A stretch of DNA of 64,000 nucleotides from contig JANCIK010000010.1 in assembly GCA_028532985.1 (NCBI GenBank), positions 930,001 to 994,000 of the forward strand. Direction: 5' to 3'. Of this stretch, positions 50,551 through 60,795 are shown piece by piece (the stretch's first letter is position 1; the number at the start of each line of letters is the position of its first letter). Both the position numbers and the translations under genes were made by a program. Below the pieces are notes generated by a model. It ran no database searches. It saw only the letters and a program-made list of their open reading frames with translations, and was not told the origin of the DNA. Source of the stretch: Stropharia rugosoannulata. Its lineage: Eukaryota > Basidiomycota > Agaricomycetes > Agaricales > Strophariaceae.

Positions 50551-53224
50551 ATGGCATACAGTACTGATCGACCAAGCAAGCGCAGTAGGAAACAGAAAGG
50601 AACCATTTATGATTCCGATCCTCGGATGCAACCCGATGTGTTTTACAGAATTCAATCAAGCACTGTCGGAGGCCGTGATAGACAGATAGTCACCAAGCGC
50701 GGCACATCACGCCAAGTTGCTACTGCCACAAGTCATACAGCACCTAGTCAGGTCGACTTTGAGTTCTTGTCTGCTTTGCATTCCGATCATGCCAAACTGC
50801 AGCTGATCATTGAAACTGTGCATGCTGTGAGGCCGAAAAGGGTATGTTCAAGCCGATTGCATTGCCTCAACATGTATGCAACATGCGCTAATTGTACATA
50901 TATTCCAGACAGGGGAACAGTACATTCAAGAGTTTGTTCAGTGTGCAAATCCTATATTGGCTGCTTTACTGAGCCGGGAAGCCTTGCCCTTGGGACTACA
51001 GACCTGCCGATCATGCAACAAGTCAAACTTTGCCCTATGGCACTGCAATGATTGCAGTCTCCCAACATTGATGTGCAGAATGTGTCTGTGACTTTCACAC
51101 CGGGTCAACCTGTTTCATAGGGTAGAATACTGGGAAGGAACATACTTCAGAAAAGCCGAGCTATGGGAAGCAGGTTGCTACCTGCTCATAAAACACCAGG
51201 GCCAGCATACTTTGTGTTCACGTTTGAACCAACAGGTTGAGTGGTTAGAAGAGAATGAGCACTACAGAGACTTAGCTGAGCAGGACACCTGCTGACATAG
51301 AGAGCATCACGAACCACAGGATAAAGGGGCAAATACGGATATGCCAGAAATTCAGGCCAATGAATATTTCCGTGCTGAGGTGAATCCTGACTGTACCATG
51401 GCCGAACCCGACATGGCCGAAAGGGAGACCGAAGACACAAGTGGCCAAAATGAAGAGGACTATGACCAGTACTTTGACAAGGCCTTTTCGGCCGCCTTGA
51501 ATCCTGATTTGCCAGAAGAGCAATCAGATGAATTTGTGTTGGCTGAAGAAGAGCTGTGCATGATAGACGATGATGAGCTGGACTTGCAATTCGGAGTGAA
51601 ACCCAGTTATCTGGCCGACCACCATCTGTCAGATGCTGATTTGCTGCAAAATAATTATGTTAGAGTTGTCCACAATAATGGCTTACATCATTTGGCGCTG
51701 GTTACCTGCTCATGTGCACACACATCAACAGATGGAGTCATATACAACCTCATTGCAGAACGTTTAATCCCGGCCAGTTTCTTATGCATTCACACAATTT
51801 TCTCGGCCTCTGTCCTTGATCATTATCGGCTCTGCAACTTGGAATTGAAGGCATCAGCTTATCAGTTCTTTTTAATGCTTCGTAGGCTCACGTCCCCCAT
51901 GAAACCTTCAGGTGTTGCAAACATCTACAATATATTCAGGAGAATGACAAGGCTTTGGAGGTGGTTTAAAAAATTGAAATGGAGTGGGTTTGGGCACAAC
52001 CAGAGAAACCCCATGAAGGTTGAGCCTGGAGAATTAAGTATCTTTTGTCCAGCTTGCCCTACACCTGGAGTAAATTTGCCACCGAACTGGAAGGAACAAT
52101 CACATGATCGGTCAGTATCTCCCATCTTTTCTGTGCAGAACAACAAGTCATTCTTTGTTTGCAGATTTGTATATCGGCGCATCTTCGTGGCCGATGGCAA
52201 TTTTAAGGCCGATCATGTTAAAAATGAACGTGCCGCACCCGATATATGGTTGTCAGAAGGTGGACTTATGGATCCGGTCCATGACAATTATCAGGAATTT
52301 CTAGCCAGCACGCATGAGAAATTGACAGTCAGACATTTCTACATTCCAATATATGACTCAATAATTTATTCATATATGTTGCCTGTACAGAAAGCACCAT
52401 GTGAAAACTCTTTCCGTGCGATAATGATGTCCTTGCTAGCTTCATCGGCATGTGATTGTACCGGGAAGGTTGCATTTGCATGTGCACGTCATGGATGCTA
52501 CGCCCCCAATAGCCTTGTTGACTTGTTCAAGGGTGAGCAGCAAAAAAATGTCGACTATGCCTTGCTGAGGGCACTGGACACGACAAATGTCGACCCTGCC
52601 CAAGGGCTACTGATTATCTATGACATTGTTTGTCAATACATCATCTATCTCCAAGACTGCATTGGTGATAAACTACCATCGGGCCTCGACATTGATGCTG
52701 CAATTGGCCTATTTCATGTTCACGCACATAAAGATGAATGCTTCTTCCGCTACGCAACATCATTTATTCCAGGGGCCGGGGTCACAGCAGGAGAGATTTT
52801 GGAGTCAATGTGGTCAACATTGAATTCGATTTCACCCACTGTCAGAACTGCAACATTGGCGCACAGAGCAGAAGTCTTGGATGACCATTGCAACGATGCC
52901 AATCATAAAAAATGCCTCGGGATTGTGGATGCCCTGGTCCGACGACACGGTCACGCAAAGTTTGAATTCACCAAGGCCCTGGAGTACTATGAAAATCTCA
53001 CAAATTCCATACCTTCTGATACCATAGACATATGGACAAAGACAATTGAAGATGCTGAACAGTGCCGAAAGACAGATGTTTCGGCCATGGATATATATGC
53101 AGCGCAGATCAATTTGGGCAATGAGCAGGACCTGCAGTGGCCATCCCAGTATGTCCCTATGCCTATTGAACAATGGCTTGAACTGGCATTTAATATTGAA
53201 GAGCAACAGTACATGTTTGGTTGA
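50551..53224 (+). pseudogene. KDZ transposase with CxC2-type cysteine cluster, two TGA codons
   Basis: Exon 1 50551-50841 (MAYSTDRPSKRSRKQKGTIY), intron 50842-50908, exon 2 50909-53224. The N-terminal cysteine cluster CRSCNKSNFALWHCNDC...MCRMC and the following HRVEYWEGTYFRKAELW are the CxC2 region typical of Kyakuja-Dileera-Zisupton proteins. The KDZ core contains RFVYRRIFVADGNFKADH, YDIVCQY (aspartate in the triad), GLFHVHAHKDEC and IPGAGVTAGEILESMW (glutamate). The frame is continuous except for TGA at 51089-51091 and 51293-51295, both fitting CGA. KDZ enzymes are DDE-type transposases linked in basidiomycetes with expansion of TET/JBP genes. The family C-terminus is short here (see 53382-53834). 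Confidence 0.88.
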
Positions 53225-53381
53225 TATCAATATATGTGGCCGATTCCATGTTGGTCATTTTCAGGCCGAGATTGTTGTACTGTGCCGATTGATATGCACA
53301 CACAATCACTGACCGATGCCCTAATTTCAGCATTTTTATTCCAATGACGACTATGCTAATTCTTATTCTGTACATTGCAGG

Positions 53382-53834
53382 ATGTCTATCCAATTTAGTA
53401 TTCGCCGTTACTTCAAAGACAAGCGCGATTCATCAATAGAATCCATTCAGAAATCACGTATGGCATTAATTCCACAGTTCACTTTGCTCTCACAACACAA
53501 AAAGAACATTGGCATCTCCCCCATTCCCTCTGCAAGCAGACAAGGTACAGCACATGTCACAGCTAATTGTGAAATTGTGGCGCAATGGGATGAGTTGGAT
53601 ACAGTGGACAGGCTGGACCTGATTCCTGGAGCGTCTTTGCCTGGAACTGACCCAATTCCTGCTAATAATGTTGGCATCCCATTCGAGAAACATCATACAT
53701 CAGGCCATTGCAAATCTCGGCAAGGCGAAGTTGATGGAGATGTACCACCAGAACATCTTGAATTATATCTTCCGTTGACAGGCCTGCGTTTACACCAAGG
53801 CTGTAATATAGCCACAGCGGGCGGTTTGGGCTGA
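53382..53834 (+). CDS. Probable C-terminal exon or follow-on ORF of the KDZ gene, truncated
   Basis: The ORF begins ATG 53382 after an intron-like TTGCAG acceptor and runs MSIQFSIRRYFKDKRD...VPPEHLELYLPLTGLRLHQG to 53834. Position and the phrase ELYLP suggest it is the far C-terminal region of the KDZ transposase, cut short where the GCTCAGCGG-rich sequence begins at about 53800. It could also be a separate small gene. Confidence 0.4.
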   Translation: MSIQFSIRRYFKDKRDSSIESIQKSRMALIPQFTLLSQHKKNIGISPIPSASRQGTAHVTANCEIVAQWDELDTVDRLDLIPGASLPGTDPIPANNVGIPFEKHHTSGHCKSRQGEVDGDVPPEHLELYLPLTGLRLHQGCNIATAGGLG

Positions 53835-54388
53835 AGTGCAAGGGTACAGCGGAGCAGTGACTAGCCTGGTCAGCCGTCTTGGCACTCAGCGCATGCATCA
53901 CAAATCATCACGCGTGTGCTCAGCGGGCGGTTGTGTGGGGGCTCAGCAGACTGTACCAGCCATAAGTACACAGTTGAAGGACCTGGAATAACTGCCAGCG
54001 GGGCACATAACGGTTACTGTCTTCTCAGCAGAAGGCAGGAGTACAGCTGAGCGAGAAATATCAAAGGCGACGAGCAGGACTGTGTGTAGACAGTGTCCCA
54101 AAAGGGGGCTCAGCGGAACACATCACGAAGGCGAGATTTGCCTAAGTCCACTTGTCAGGTGACCATGGCGCGCACACTGGAGCGTGTGATGCCCGAGGGA
54201 AATAAATAATGCACACAGCACGGACTCCGCTGGGGAACTTTGGCAGCAGTAACCAGGCCCCAATAACCAGGAAGGAACTGCTCAGCAGAGTTTAACAGTG
54301 TCTCTCGGCAGAGGCTGGCAACACAACAAGGTCAGGTCGTGCTCAGCGGAGTAGTCATCAAAACGCCCAGCGGAGGCACATGCGCTCA
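53801..54388. repeat. GCTCAGCGG-rich non-coding sequence
   Basis: At least nine copies or near-copies of GCTCAGCGG or GCTCAGCAG lie in about 590 bp (for example near 53917, 53941, 54021, 54110, 54281, 54341 and 54384), plus CAGCGG variants. It has no ORF and runs directly into a promoter-like repeat at 54389, so it may be the U3-like part of an LTR or an element end. Confidence 0.6.
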
Positions 54389-54705
54389 GCGGACCTTTGG
54401 TCCGGTGTTGCTAGTATTTACCCTCCACCTAAATTAGTACACAGGGCCCATCTATATAAACTTGTAATTGTAGCTACGGAAATCAAGCAATTGTCTACCC
54501 ACTAGATCTGTGTGTTGGGCTCTGTCCCAGACTGTCAGCGGGCTGTGTTTAGCTTTTGTTAGGGTCTTTACAGTGAAGTGTATTGTGAATCATAGAAGTT
54601 TTGGATAGCTTCTGACCACCGGGTCATTTGGAGAGCTCAGCAGGGAGTCAGTGCAACCGTGTACGAAAACTCGCGCTGTAGTGTTTTGTGAATTGAGACT
54701 GCACC
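54389..54705 (+). repeat. Dispersed promoter-like repeat, copy 1 (LTR remnant?)
   Basis: About 317 bp homologous to 59185-59502 (both plus). Shared landmarks are GTTGCTAGTATTTAC, a TATA box (CTATATAAAC), CAATTGTCTACCCACTAGAT, GGGCTGTGTTTAGCTTTTGT and GTTTTGGATAGCTTCTG. TATA box spacing and structure suggest an LTR R-U5 region. Confidence 0.6.
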
Positions 54706-56784
54706 AATCTGTAGCCACGCCTCTTCATCAGGAAAATGACTTTTGTCCCCAGGGGCTTTGTATCTCCCTGGCACAGCCTTAGAGATCCTAAGGCAGCCAG
54801 GGCATGCAAAGCAGCCAGGGCCCTTAGGTGCACTCAGGGCAAGGTCCCTCTGCAAACTACCAGGTACAACTTTCCCAAGGCAATCCAGGGCAGCTCAAGG
54901 CATCCTAGGATCCACCAGATGGGCCTTGTATCATTCAAAGATGTTTATATATAATGCCATTTAACAAGTACTATTCAAACTTCTTATAAAAAACAAGTTA
55001 TATATTGACTCTAACTAGACTAGATAATACAGTATTCATGTAGATACATATAATACAACACAGTGATAGGGCGCTTATGAAGATGGTAATTCTACTCGGA
55101 ATAACGCGTTCAGGGGCTCTTTAGAAAGCCTGAATTAATGCAAAGAAGCTCCAAAAAACCGCGACGCAATTGAAGAAGTTGTTCTTGACTTAGAGCAAAA
55201 TTAGTCCAAGACAGGGAGATGGAGGAGGACATGGCTACTCACAGGCATCCAGGAGTCTCAAAATTTGTGTAGTAGACGCATTCAAACCCCACATAAATGG
55301 TGAATAAACATGCCAAGTTGCGAAAGCCTTTGTTGAAAATTGAAGGAAGGAGATGATATTCAACTCTGCAGCAGTAGTCATATGGTCAATAGGGACATCG
55401 GATATTGAGGGCGTATCGGACGCCGTAAACTGGTCGATTAGTCGATACATATCTATAGTAAAAGACTCCAAAAATAATTAGCCAAAAATACAAACTGGAA
55501 CCTAAGATATGAAGTACTTTACCTGGAGGAGGGAGGGGGAGGAGGAGGACATGGCGGTTTTTTGGATTTCAAGCAGCAATATGGAGTGTTTAAGGGCTCG
55601 TTAGAAAGCTACAATCAAGGTGAGTTCATCATAGAAAGAATTAAGGAGATTGGAGACGAACCTATGTCAGAATCAAAGAAATACTCCAAAACTCCGAAGT
55701 TGACTAGCAACTTGAGATGAAGGACGCTTGGTGGCCCCAAAAATTAATCCGTCACAGGAGAGGGTACCTTATGTAGTTGAGTAAGTTTTCCCAAAGTTTG
55801 AGACACTCAGGACATCTAGAAGCGCACCTATGAATTAATTTGTCCCACCTAGGGGTAGGAGGACACACAGAGTGAGATCGCCCTCAAGCTTGTCAAATCG
55901 CGCAATTAATGGTACTGTTCAATAGGTATTAATGAGACGAACCAGGAAATGCAAAGATCATACTGTTTGGCCGGGTATTGACAGATATATGAGGGAAAAT
56001 GCGTCCTAGGGGGACTTGACACCTATAAGATGATACTTGGCAAGTACTGGATGAATTGGCATGATCTTGGAGACGTTTGGCAGAGGACTAAGATGGTCTT
56101 GAAGGTGCAAAAGGAATTAGGAGTGAAGGTGGACAGGATCCGGAGTTATGGCACTTACAAGCAGAGGCAGTCCAGGGGCAGGAGGAGCACATCACAGTTG
56201 TATGGCTTCCAGGCGTCGGAATCGAACGTTCAAGCACTCTATGGAATCCCCTAATCTTCAGGAGCTCATATGTGAAAAGAACGACGCAATAAATCCAACA
56301 CATACCTTTAAAATCGATAAAACATCGGAAATTGGGGGAAGGAGGGTAACATAGCCGGTTCTCGCCTTCCAGGCGACCAAATCCATTGGTATTGAGCTCG
56401 TTAGAATTGCATAATTGCCCACATTCTGAATCTGGGGCGACCGAAGGCTCGGAATAAACGGATGAGAAGGGAAATGGTGAACTGTACCAATAGGGGTCTC
56501 CAGATGGTGTTAAGTTTGCACGTCGACTACTGGTTCGTTTGGAGTATTCTTGGGTGCGTTAGAAACGTATAGACGAGCTAAAAACGTCCCAAAAAACCGC
56601 TTCATAATGCGGTTCACCATTCCGACGATATACAGCAATCTCTATTGGAACAGGCCCATTCCATGATCCATCCTTGTCTGCCCTAAGCCCAGGTCAGGAT
56701 CCAACAAGGTAGCAGCCATCAAAACTGCCTGAGTAGAGTGAAGCCCAAGCATACAAGTAAAGTTGGGTGAGGGGGGTGGGGAAG
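54706..56784. other. Non-coding, degenerate repeats with TCGTTAGAAAG phrases
   Basis: About 2 kb without a credible gene. The phrases GGGCTCTTTAGAAAGC, GGGCTCGTTAGAAAGC and GGTGCGTTAGAAACG, each followed by AAAAAACCGC or similar, recur at about 55110, 55590 and 56558. Between 54770 and 54910 there are short repeats of GGCAGCCAGGGCATGC type. Confidence 0.5.
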
Positions 56785-57130
56785 ACAAGAGTGAAGTGCA
56801 AGTGAACTTAGAGGACTTAGTCGACTTAGTGCGATATTGGATAGGCTTACATAATCAAATTATCGCACTATTTGAAGTACTTAAATGGGCATGTCACCCA
56901 CATAATGTGTATAATTTTAATGTTTGAAAATCAACAATGAAGGTGGGAAAAGTCATTCAAGCTGGCTTTATTTCCCCACGTTGCATGGAAATTCAAAGCA
57001 TGCCAGGGTATGCCAGGACATGCCAAGGCATCTCATGACATCCTAAAGTAGTTAAAGGCCCCATCAATTGATGATCTGATCGCACTTTCCTAAAGTGCCC
57101 TCCGATCAAAAGTCTTTTTCGTGATGCAAC
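56785..57130 (+). repeat. 346-bp direct repeat, copy 1
   Basis: Near-identical to 58781-59126, with three C/T differences seen. It starts ACAAGAGTGAAGTGCAAG and ends TTTTTCGTGATGCAAC. It contains a 10-bp-period patch (GCATGCCAGG, GTATGCCAGG, ACATGCCAAG). Confidence 0.9.
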
Positions 57131-57957
57131 GGATCCTACAACCTGCGGCTTCATGCTAATGTAGCAGCGTCTTCTCTGCGGCTAGTATGCAGAGTCACAT
57201 CCTTCCTCTCATAGCTCGCCGCCTGAGTGCAGAGCATCACTGAGCGGCTGGACTAGCATGAAGATCTATTTCAAGTCATCCAAGTCCCACTCTGTTCCCT
57301 ATTGAAGGCCGAAATGGCATGCACCGGCCCATAATTCTGTTTACACCCAAAGGCAGAGATTTCCCTTCCCCCCCCCCCTGGCCTTGCATCGAACACTTCG
57401 AGAATCGATATATGCGAGCATCATCACATGTTTCGTCGTTGACGCAAAATAGACATCATGAAGCTCTTAGCACACTACTTATGCCTTGCACTCGAGCTCA
57501 CGCCCAAGGGCCGCTCGCCGGAGCTGCCGGTGTATTGCGGGGTTTCGACACGATAAGGGAAATGCATCACCACTGCTCCACATGGCGTCAATACCTATTC
57601 ACTTCTGCGTCGCCGTTTATAACTGTCGTAACATCACCAAGTTGTCACCGCTTCGCTTCTGCGTCATGTCGGAAAACCAGGAAAGCGTAGCCGTCAGCTG
57701 ATACTGTACTTCATGGAATTTTCGGATCGGTTTCAACTGCTCATAAGGTCAGTAATTTCTGGCTAAATTCACAACCATAGTTTTAATGTCTTTCTCCTCG
57801 ATATCACTATTATCGCGTACCGCATATATGTGGCCCTGTGATATGAACGGTGGCATCATTCACCTTTCTTCCGCCTATTCAACAATCCACCATGCTTCGC
57901 ACGTCACCTGAGAGACAACAATGCATCACCCGAGGACCGATAATGCTTCATACGCCA
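57131..57957. other. Non-coding between direct repeats, no family recognised
   Basis: About 830 bp. The longest open frame (57319-57690, plus) has no recognisable features. A C10 run lies at about 57370. Confidence 0.4.
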
Positions 57958-58052
57958 TACGACAATGCTTCACCCGACAATGCTTCATACGACAATGCTT
58001 CACTCGACAATGCTTCACTTGACAAGGCGTCTCCCGACAATGCTTCACCCCG
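57958..58052 (+). repeat. 15-bp minisatellite CGACAATGCTTCACT
   Basis: About six to seven tandem units, imperfect, with period about 15. Isolated CAATGCTTCA units continue at wider spacing to about 58280. Confidence 0.75.
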
Positions 58053-58100
58053 GTTTCAACAATGCTTCATACATGATGTGTCAATCGGTAATGCTTCTTA

Positions 58101-58780
58101 GACTATCGCTCATGTATCTTTCGACAATGCTTCATGCTTCATGCATCAATTAATAATGCTTCTTGTATCGTAACTTACCTGGTTTGGCAATGCTTCACAC
58201 AGGCCTTATGCATCACTCGACAATTCCTCTAAGTTCAGGCCTCAAATACCTGTCACGCCAATCTTTCACAATGCTTCACGCACCTGACATGTTACCTCGT
58301 CTTAAGCCCCACCAATAAGTCATTCTCTCTCGTGTTTCAACTCTTAGTCTAACATCATTGCTCTGGTTGAATGTCAATAGGAAAATACTAACTGTTTAGA
58401 AATCTCTGGTCCGCCTCCTAAATTTTGGGTAGCAAGGCTCTCGCGTTGCGTCGTCGAACTCCTACAATGTGGGTATCGCAGCTCGCCTTGCCCCCCGGGG
58501 TAGGGACCGCTCCTCGGGTCGGGAAGCGCTCCGCACTTTCGCCCAACCTGCTCTCGCCTCCAGCAAACCTTTAGCACATCAACTAAATGCAGCTTGCAGC
58601 ATCAACTAAGCATCAGCGTCAATGCAGCTTTACTGACAGTGACTGTGCTAATGTGTGCACCAGTCGAGTCGCAGTCAGGCATCAGTGCATAGCCCAGAGG
58701 CATGCCCAATCATATCCACTTTCAGTGGATCCTCTTTTCCTCCCTGTCGCGTGGATGCCAGGGAATACAAAGAGGGGAAC
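58101..58780. other. Non-coding, with a GC-rich island
   Basis: Scattered CAATGCTTC units occur up to 58280. A GC-rich island at about 58400-58570 (CTTGCCCCCCGGGGTAGGGA) stands out from the AT-rich surroundings. It is open on the minus strand for 67 codons, but I do not recognise a protein and cannot say where it came from. Confidence 0.4.
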
Positions 58781-59126
58781 ACAAGAGTGAAGTGCAAGTG
58801 AACTTAGAGGACTTAGTCGACTTAGTGCGATATTGGATAGGCTTACATAATCAAATTATCGCACTATTTGAAGTACTTAAATGGGCATGTCACCCACATA
58901 ATGTGTATAATTTTAATGTTTGAAAATCAACAATGAAGGTGGGAAAAGTCATTCAAGCTGGCTTTATTTCCCCATGTTGCATGGAAATTCAAAGCATGCC
59001 AGGGCATGCCAGGACATGCCAAGGCATCTCATGACATCCTAAAGTAGTTAAAGGCCCCATCAATTGATGATCTGATCGCACTTTCCTAAAGTGCCCTCTG
59101 ATCAAAAGTCTTTTTCGTGATGCAAC
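58781..59126 (+). repeat. 346-bp direct repeat, copy 2
   Basis: Same length and orientation as 56785-57130. The outer flanks do not share a target duplication. Confidence 0.9.
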
Positions 59127-59184
59127 ATGCACACAGCGAATGCCAAGGGGCCAGGATACTGGAGGAGAAGCCCGGATGTGATGT

Positions 59185-59502
59185 GCAGACCTTTGGCCGC
59201 GCGTTGCTAGTATTTACTTTACCTTACGATTAGTACACATGTGTGCATCGCATATAAACCTGTATCCTTGTCTATAGTAATTTAAGCAATTGTCTACCCA
59301 CTAGATCTGTGTGCTGGGTTCTGTCCCAGGCCGTCAGCGGGCTGTGTTTAGCTTTTGTTAGGGTTTTAACTGTGAAGTATTTGTGAATCATAGGAGTTTT
59401 GGATAGCTTCTGGCCACTGGGTCAATTGGAGAGCTCAGTGAGGAGTCAGTACAACCGTGTACGGAAACTTGCACTGTAGTGTTTAGACTGTGAGACTGCA
59501 CC
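59185..59502 (+). repeat. Dispersed promoter-like repeat, copy 2 (LTR remnant?)
   Basis: Homologous to 54389-54705 with perhaps 15 percent divergence, TATA box CATATAAACC near 59250. The GCTCAGCGG-rich part is missing upstream of this copy. Confidence 0.6.
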
Positions 59503-59958
59503 GCCAGGTGAAAGACTTTGGAGAGTCTTGGATTGTTGGACTTTGGAGAGTCTGTGCATTGCACGAGGTCACCGGACCCGGAAGTGTGCGCAGAAAAGCC
59601 ATTCGCTAAAACAACTTATTTCATTCATCATTTTGCCTAGCACACATCACTAGCAACCGGGCTCTATCCGAGATTTACTAGAATTAAACCCCTCCTTACA
59701 AACGAACTTGCAGGCACTACTTGCTATTACAAAGACTAGAGGACACGAGGTGCGTGCATCACATGCCCAGACCGGGAACCAGAGCAGAGCAAAGATTATA
59801 CTAGCTGTTTAGTTGAGGGCGTTCGCTCAATCTAAAGGATAGGATCTTGCTCTGCTGGGTGTGTGTGTGTGTGTGTGTTGTGTTTCGCGATTTCGAGTCT
59901 AGCTACGCAGTAGACCTCTCAACGGCTATTGGTGTTCATGAAGAATGAGGCATTGTTG
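59503..59958. other. Non-coding, with a (TG)n microsatellite
   Basis: A run of about eleven TG units occurs at 59859-59880. Just after copy 2 there is a short direct repeat of GACTTTGGAGAGTCT. No gene seen. Confidence 0.5.
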
Positions 59959-60551
59959 TCAATAACTCCAAAAATAGAGAATGCAGCGCTTCGAAGAGTA
60001 TTCAAAGCAGAGGATTGATGTGCTTTCATCCCGCCAATAAACTAATAATAATAAGTTAAAAAGAATTTGTGCCGTCAGTGAGAGATGGATCAATACAATA
60101 CTTAATAAAAATGACATGACACTTACAGCTTGGACAAGGTCCTCATTCACCTTTGCGCGCTCCATCATGACTAGTGGAAGAAATTCATGAAGCTCAGCTG
60201 TATCTCCCAGCGCAATATTCTTGTCAGACGCAAATCGAAGAGGGCTTTTAGAGTCGAATGTAGGACGTGGCTCTCTGAAGACATTCTTGGTGATATTCAA
60301 TGAAAGATAGACACCACAGTATTTCCCAGATTTTTTCATGTAGATCAGGGACTCACTGTGAGTATAATCCTCAAGTTCGGTGCCTGCATCCGCTGCCTTA
60401 GCAGATCTGATTGCCCTGTTGTGCTCACGCTTCTCGTTTCACTTTGCAAGATTTAGGTTGGACAGGCCTGACATTACTGATTTGGCTGTCGTCAGAAGAC
60501 TCGGAGTTAGAGTCCCTTGAACTGACAATGCAGGTCTGAGAGACAGATGAC
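59959..60551 (-). pseudogene. Hypothetical protein with frameshift, downstream of Plavaka copy 3
   Basis: ATG 60551 opens a Ser/Asp-rich N-terminus (MSSVSQTCIVSS...SESSDDSQ). Near 60435 the frame must shift by one base to continue EHNRAIRSAKAADAGTELED and MKKSGKYCGVYLSLNITKNV...LHEFLPLVMMERAKVNEDLV. A possible donor then leads to an unresolved tail. It lies on the same strand as the Plavaka transposase, 245 bp beyond its stop, and may be an accessory ORF. No family recognised. Confidence 0.35.
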
Positions 60552-60795
60552 ATTGGGGATTCAAGTGCGAAGATTGAAAGCTTCAAAGTTGAGGCAATTG
60601 TTATGTGTTGTTAAATTCTTTGCATTGCAGTACACTATAAATCTTCGGAACACCATCTGTTTACCATGCCAGTTAATAATAATACAAAGGCCCACGTAGT
60701 CTTCTTTATATTTTTACACTATTTAATCAAATGATCAGTAAGACATTGACCAATACCATTACTATTAATATTATAGATGTAATTCACTGATAAAA

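Noticed and set aside
57958..58052. CRISPR-like short repeats
   Set aside because: The repeats are contiguous 15-bp units without unique spacers, and the genome is eukaryotic.
56785..59126. The two 346-bp repeats as LTRs of one small retrotransposon
   Set aside because: No target duplication at the outer edges, no primer site or polypurine tract at the inner edges, and no retroviral protein between them.
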